From the NCBI GenBank assembly GCA_051010055.1, contig JBPCVY010000208.1, forward strand, positions 1-8,869: a stretch of 8,869 nt of DNA, given 5' to 3'. A program made the translations under genes and the position numbers. The notes under the pieces are model-generated. The model was given only the letters and a program-made list of their open reading frames with translations, ran no database searches and had not been told where the DNA came from. Source of the DNA: CAJQND01 sp051010055. Lineage in GTDB: Bacteria; Pseudomonadota; Alphaproteobacteria; Rhizobiales; CAJQND01. Shown piece after piece: positions 6,007 to 8,869 of this stretch (positions are counted from its first letter, which is position 1; every line of letters begins with the position of its first letter).

Positions 6007-6222
6007 ATGGCAAAATAACTACATCTCGCATTTGTAACTCTTACGGCAGCGTTAGCGTTTGTATTGGTTGCAGGCTCAAGCAGTGAAGCCCAGCGGGGCG
6101 GCGAAGGCGGCCCAATTTGTGGTTGGGAGCGTAGTCAGGCAATGGCCGCCGGGCGCGCTGGCGACAGAGAGCTCGCGGACGTATTGTGGCAGGTTTATTG
6201 GGATTGCCTACACGAAAGGTAA
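6007..6222 (+). pseudogene. small secreted two-cysteine protein, copy 2, stop at codon 4
   Basis: This frame is paralogous to the gene at 5658-5858. ATG 6007 opens MAK, then TAA (6016-6018) interrupts, and the same frame continues open to TAA 6220-6222. After the stop it reads LHLAFVTLTAALAFVLVAG, a good signal-peptide core, then SSSEAQRGGEGGPIC and the family core ending in DCLHER. Over the 34-residue core, 23 positions equal copy 1 without gaps, including both cysteines. With any sense codon in place of the TAA, the product would be 71 residues with a normal signal peptide. The only other in-frame start before the conserved core, TTG 6064, would remove most of the signal peptide. I infer a recent nonsense mutation, a sequencing error, or an unrecognised start. 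It ends seven bases before the convergent gene at 6230. Confidence 0.7.
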
Positions 6223-6229
6223 TCGCGGC

Positions 6230-6493
6230 CTATCGCATGCTGGACAGGTTGGCGATGAGCAGATCGTTCTTGCGCCTTATCTCGGCAGCAATCTTGTGGG
6301 CTAAATCCTGATCGGCTTCGGGATACATGAGAGCAGCATCCACCGCTCTGTGCTGGCCTTCCAAGAGCCCACGGATGACGGCCTTTTCAACAATCTCGCG
6401 CACCTGTTCGGCTTGCTCCTTCGTAAGGTGAGGATCCAGCAAATTGTTAATCAATTGAGTGGCCTCGTCACTGATCTCGCGCAGATTTTTCAT
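6230..6493 (-). CDS. 87-residue helical hypothetical protein
   Basis: I do not recognise a family. The protein is 87 residues, cytoplasmic (no signal peptide or membrane segment) and predicted to be almost entirely helical, with charged amphipathic stretches: MKNLREISDEATQLINNLL, LTKEQAEQVREIVEKAVIRG and LAHKIAAEIRRKNDLLIANL. It has no cysteine and a single His-rich turn (GQHRAVDAA). The start is well supported: GGGAGGG lies four bases before ATG 6493, and a perfect TATAAT with a fair -35 lies just upstream. It follows the metal transporter gene by 82 bases on the same strand and runs convergently into the second small-protein copy. It could be a small regulator or adaptor, but nothing in the sequence identifies a role. 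Confidence 0.75.
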   Translation of the reverse strand: MKNLREISDEATQLINNLLDPHLTKEQAEQVREIVEKAVIRGLLEGQHRAVDAALMYPEADQDLAHKIAAEIRRKNDLLIANLSSMR

Positions 6494-6526
6494 TGTTCCC
6501 TCCCATGCCCCCTGTCAGGCAAACTT

Positions 6527-6556
6527 ATTATAGAAACGGCATGCGTCGATTAGCAA
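6527..6556 (-). promoter_or_regulatory. sigma-70 promoter for the 87-residue gene
   Basis: On the minus strand TTGCTA (6556-6551) is followed after 18 bases by a perfect TATAAT (6532-6527). Transcription would start near 6520, giving a leader of about 27 bases that contains the GGGAGGG ribosome site before ATG 6493. This makes the gene independent of the upstream transporter. Confidence 0.6.
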
Positions 6557-6575
6557 ACGATTATAAGTGCCCGCC

Positions 6576-7295
6576 TCAGGTAAGGCCTTTCAGCAAATAC
6601 CCGACATAGAACGCTGCACCCGCTGCGAGCATTCCAATAACGAGCGTTTCAATGCCTGAGCGCCACCACGGCGCCAGCGACCAATTGCTTTTGATTGCGC
6701 CAATGAGAAAGAAGACCATTGCAGTCATGAAAACCGACACAGCGAACGGCGCCGTCAGATCAGTAAAAAATGGCAGCAAGGGCACTGCACCACAGACGAT
6801 GAATGCGCTGAAAGTCGCCAGCGCCGATTTCATGGGCGAGCGCGGCGTGAGCGACTTGCCATACTCTTCTGTGAGCATTGTGTTTATCCACGTTTCCTCG
6901 TTGGCCGCGATTGCCTCAAGCGCTTCTTCCATGGCGTGGCCCTTCAGCCCTTTGGACTGCAGAATTTGCCGCAGTTCTTCGCGTTCGCCATCGGGGGCCA
7001 ATTTTATGTGCCGCCTTTCGATTTCCCGCAGGCGCTCGAGATCATCCAGCTCGGTTTTGGTGCCGCTATAGTTGCTGGCAGCCATTGAAAACCCGTCGGC
7101 CAAGAGGTTTGCCAATCCGAGAATGATGATGATGGCGGATGAAAGTTGAGCGCCGATTACCCCGGCAACTATGGCAAAAGTGGTGACGGCCCCATCAATA
7201 CCGCCATAAATCCAGTCGCGCAGATAGTTTGGCGTTGCCCCCTTTGCCAACCGTTCGCGAATGGCAGAAGTAGAATGGTCATGTTCGAGGGTCAT
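6576..7295 (-). CDS. VIT1/CCC1-family iron/manganese transporter
   Basis: This 239-residue inner-membrane protein belongs to the vacuolar iron transporter family, which moves Fe(II) or Mn(II) out of the cytosol. Five hydrophobic segments lie at about 32-49, 52-72, 158-178, 183-203 and 215-235. The family hallmarks are clear: YGGIDGAVTTFAIVAG with Asp34 in the first segment and LLADGFSMAASNY with Met71 in the second, matching the pore Asp and Met of plant VIT1 as I recall them. Between segments 2 and 3 is the cytosolic Glu-rich metal-binding region (about 80-150), with many Glu and the TWINTMLTEEYG stretch. ATG 7295 is chosen because GGAGG lies eight bases upstream; a TTG five codons earlier falls on that site. 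A short His-containing N-terminus (EHDH) precedes it. It lies 32 bases after the dehydrogenase, probably in one operon. Confidence 0.92.
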   Translation of the reverse strand: MTLEHDHSTSAIRERLAKGATPNYLRDWIYGGIDGAVTTFAIVAGVIGAQLSSAIIIILGLANLLADGFSMAASNYSGTKTELDDLERLREIERRHIKLAPDGEREELRQILQSKGLKGHAMEEALEAIAANEETWINTMLTEEYGKSLTPRSPMKSALATFSAFIVCGAVPLLPFFTDLTAPFAVSVFMTAMVFFLIGAIKSNWSLAPWWRSGIETLVIGMLAAGAAFYVGYLLKGLT

Positions 7296-7303
7296 TTTGT
7301 AAT

Positions 7304-7308
7304 CCTCC
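7304..7308 (-). promoter_or_regulatory. Shine-Dalgarno site that fixes the transporter start
   Basis: GGAGG eight bases before ATG 7295. The alternative upstream TTG (7310) overlaps this site, so it cannot use it. Confidence 0.85.
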
Positions 7309-7327
7309 AATTTCTGGCAGCAACCGC

Positions 7328-8311
7328 CTAAGGGATGAGAACTGCGGCTCCGGTGAGTTCTCCATCCCGCAAGGTGCGCAATGCCTCGTTTGCCTCACTG
7401 AGGGGATATTCCGTGATGTGGGTTTGCACCGGAACCTTTGAGGCCAGCTCTAGAAACTCTACTGCATCAGCCCGGGTGAGATTGGCGACTGAGCGCACAA
7501 CCCTCTCCCCCCATAGGATATGGTAGGGAAAAGATGGAATATCGGACATGTGGATACCGGCGCACACCACTACCCCGCCTTTGCGCACTGTTCTAAGGCT
7601 TGCCGGCACCAGTGAGCCCACCGGCGCAAAAATGATTGCCGCATGTAATGTTTCAGGCCCCGGCTCGTCTGACCCACCTACCCATATTGCGCCAAGTTTG
7701 CGCGCAAATTGGGCAGCCTGCTCGTCGCCGGGCCTGGTGTACGCATAAACCTCCCCGCCCAGGTGAACCGCCACCAGGGCAATGATGTGGGAGGAGGCGC
7801 CAAATCCGTAGATGCCAAGCTTTTGCGCGTTCCCCGCCATCTTGAGTGAGCGGTAGCCAATTAGTCCGGCGCACAGCAAGGGCGGGGCATGAGCATCGGA
7901 GAGCCCCTCGTGCAGATGAAAACAGAATCGGGCATCTGCAATCGTCTTTTCCGCATATCCGCCATTTATCTGATAACCGGTAAAACGGGCCTCATCGCAC
8001 AGGTTTTCTGAGTTTGCCGCACAGAAGGAGCAGCTTCCGCACGTGTAACCGAGCCAGGGCACCCCTACCCTGTCGCCCGGCTTAAAGCCTGAAACCCCTT
8101 CCCCCACCTCCTCAACCACACCCACAATTTCATGACCGGGAATTATCGGCAGGGTTGGTTCTGTTAAATCGCCGTCGACCACATGAAGATCGGTGCGGCA
8201 CACCCCGCATGCCATCACCGAAACCATAATCTCGCCAGGACCAGGCTCAAGGGTTCGCACATTTTCGAGCACCAGCGGTGCGCCGGGTTTATGAAGAACC
8301 ATTGCTTTCAT
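7328..8311 (-). CDS. zinc-dependent alcohol dehydrogenase, MDR family
   Basis: This 327-residue cytoplasmic enzyme is a medium-chain NAD(P)-dependent alcohol dehydrogenase. Catalytic zinc ligands are Cys38 (ACGVCRTDLH), His60 with Glu61 (GHEIVG) and probably Cys147 (PPLLCAGLIGYRSLK). The structural zinc site is complete: Cys91, Cys94, Cys97 and Cys105 in CGSCSFCAANSENLC. The nucleotide fold begins at YGFGASSH (168-175), where the third glycine of GxGxxG is Ser174, a variation I associate with one bacterial zinc-binding ADH subgroup. The dinucleotide preference cannot be read with confidence. Substrates are probably short alcohols/aldehydes, perhaps in fermentative redox balance. ATG 8311 is the canonical start (MKAMVLHKPG), though its ribosome site is weak. 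The FNR-type palindrome 65 bases upstream implies induction at low oxygen; the metal transporter follows 32 bases downstream. Confidence 0.93.
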   Translation of the reverse strand: MKAMVLHKPGAPLVLENVRTLEPGPGEIMVSVMACGVCRTDLHVVDGDLTEPTLPIIPGHEIVGVVEEVGEGVSGFKPGDRVGVPWLGYTCGSCSFCAANSENLCDEARFTGYQINGGYAEKTIADARFCFHLHEGLSDAHAPPLLCAGLIGYRSLKMAGNAQKLGIYGFGASSHIIALVAVHLGGEVYAYTRPGDEQAAQFARKLGAIWVGGSDEPGPETLHAAIIFAPVGSLVPASLRTVRKGGVVVCAGIHMSDIPSFPYHILWGERVVRSVANLTRADAVEFLELASKVPVQTHITEYPLSEANEALRTLRDGELTGAAVLIP

Positions 8312-8342
8312 GTCCGGTTTCCCATGCAGTTGGCACTTCGCT

Positions 8343-8348
8343 AGACTA
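8343..8348 (-). promoter_or_regulatory. candidate -10 element for the dehydrogenase promoter
   Basis: TAGTCT on the minus strand lies where the -10 of a class II FNR-activated promoter should be if the palindrome at 8370-8383 is centred at -41.5. The match to TATAAT is poor (three of six), as is common at activator-dependent promoters. Confidence 0.3.
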
Positions 8349-8369
8349 ACAGTCCGCCGGGCCTCCCCG

Positions 8370-8383
8370 TTGATTTACATCAA
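8370..8383. promoter_or_regulatory. FNR/FixK-type operator
   Basis: TTGAT-TTAC-ATCAA is a perfect match to the dyad bound by FNR, Anr, FnrL and FixK proteins. It lies between the divergent dehydrogenase (ATG 8311) and permease (ATG 8422). Centred at 8376.5, it fits class II activation (-41.5) of the leftward dehydrogenase with a start near 8335 and a 24-base leader. The same geometry rightward would leave a leader of about four bases and no decent -10, so the dehydrogenase is the likely target; repression of the permease is possible. Confidence 0.75.
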
Positions 8384-8421
8384 AGCTGGCCTTCGCACGA
8401 ACGAACACACTGCAAGGGACA

Positions 8422-8869
8422 ATGGAAACTCAACCCGAAACCTCGCAAGAACCCGAACTGCGCCGCGCGCTGAGCCTTCCCTTGCTCGTTCTTTATGGAT
8501 TAGGTGTCACAATCGGCGCCGGCATCTATGTGCTTATCGGCGCCACCGCCGGCAGGGCCGGAGTGCACGCACCTTTCGCGTTCGTTGTTGCTGCTTTGGT
8601 GATGGTATTCAGCGCATCATCCTTTGCAGAACTTTCGGGCCGCTACCCGGTTAGCGCCGGGGAAGCAGCATATGTAAGGCATGGGTTTGATTCCCGGTTT
8701 TTGTCACTTGTCACAGGCATTCTGGTGATTTTTGCGGGCACCGTATCTTCGGCGGCGATTGCCATTGGAGCTGCAGGATATTTGCTGGATATTGTGGACT
8801 TCCCAAGTTGGGTGATTGTTGCAACGGTGATTATCGTTCTGGGTGTGGTGGCCGTTTGGGGAATAATGG
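8422..8869 (+). CDS. APC-family amino-acid permease, N-terminal part
   Basis: This frame is open from ATG 8422 to the right edge (149 codons), so it is truncated by the window and not by mutation. It is an inner-membrane amino acid-polyamine-organocation transporter. Segment 1 has the family substrate-binding bend GVTIGAGIYVLIG (about 31-43). Segment 2 (FVVAALVMVFSASSFAEL) leads to the hallmark FAELSGRYPVSAGEAAYVR, and two further hydrophobic segments follow (about 93-115 and 128-149). The N-terminus is polar (ETQPETSQEPELRRALSL). AAGGGA sits very close before the ATG, a short but usable spacing. It is divergent from the dehydrogenase. The substrate cannot be told from the N-terminal half. 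Confidence 0.9.
   Translation, partial: METQPETSQEPELRRALSLPLLVLYGLGVTIGAGIYVLIGATAGRAGVHAPFAFVVAALVMVFSASSFAELSGRYPVSAGEAAYVRHGFDSRFLSLVTGILVIFAGTVSSAAIAIGAAGYLLDIVDFPSWVIVATVIIVLGVVAVWGIM

Noticed and set aside
6059..6304. An 81-codon plus-strand frame overlapping the second small-protein copy.
   Set aside because: It is in a different frame from the conserved core, has no similarity to copy 1 and runs into the convergent gene.

Overview
The window looks like chromosome of an alphaproteobacterium, most likely from the Hyphomicrobiales (Rhizobiales) or a close relative. This rests on the style of the proteins, an IS3-family OrfA start of the kind common in rhizobia, a perfect FNR/FixK-type palindrome (TTGAT-N4-ATCAA), moderate-to-high GC and tight ATGA gene overlaps. 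It is an inference from family resemblance, not a database match. There is no CRISPR array, rRNA or prophage.

Layout, left to right. Positions 1-127 hold one end of an IS3-family insertion sequence running off the left edge, with the first 14 codons of its OrfA. It lies about 13 bp beyond the CCA end of a tRNA-Ser(UGA) gene (140-229, minus). Next comes a compact leftward operon, in transcription order cysK (3578-2529), alaX (2532-1813), sseA (1774-923) and a GNAT acetyltransferase (926-303). It joins cysteine synthesis, alanyl-tRNA proofreading and mercaptopyruvate sulfur transfer. Upstream of it are a leftward EamA/DMT permease (4593-3664) and a leftward tandem-domain universal stress protein (5502-4666).

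Positions 5503-6230 are the least ordinary part. Two rightward copies of a small, putatively secreted two-cysteine protein lie in tandem: an intact one (5658-5858) and a diverged one (6007-6222) that has an in-frame TAA at codon 4 but an otherwise open and conserved frame. I do not recognise the family. The two copies match without gaps over a 34-residue core (23 identities), and many synonymous differences suggest long purifying selection before the second copy was interrupted.

Positions 6230-8311 are leftward: a zinc alcohol dehydrogenase (8311-7328), a VIT1/CCC1-type metal transporter (7295-6576) and an 87-residue helical hypothetical protein with its own TATAAT promoter (6493-6230). The FNR/FixK palindrome at 8370-8383 is placed to activate the dehydrogenase, which points to low-oxygen control of the dehydrogenase-transporter unit. 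A rightward APC-family amino-acid permease starts at 8422 and runs off the right edge.
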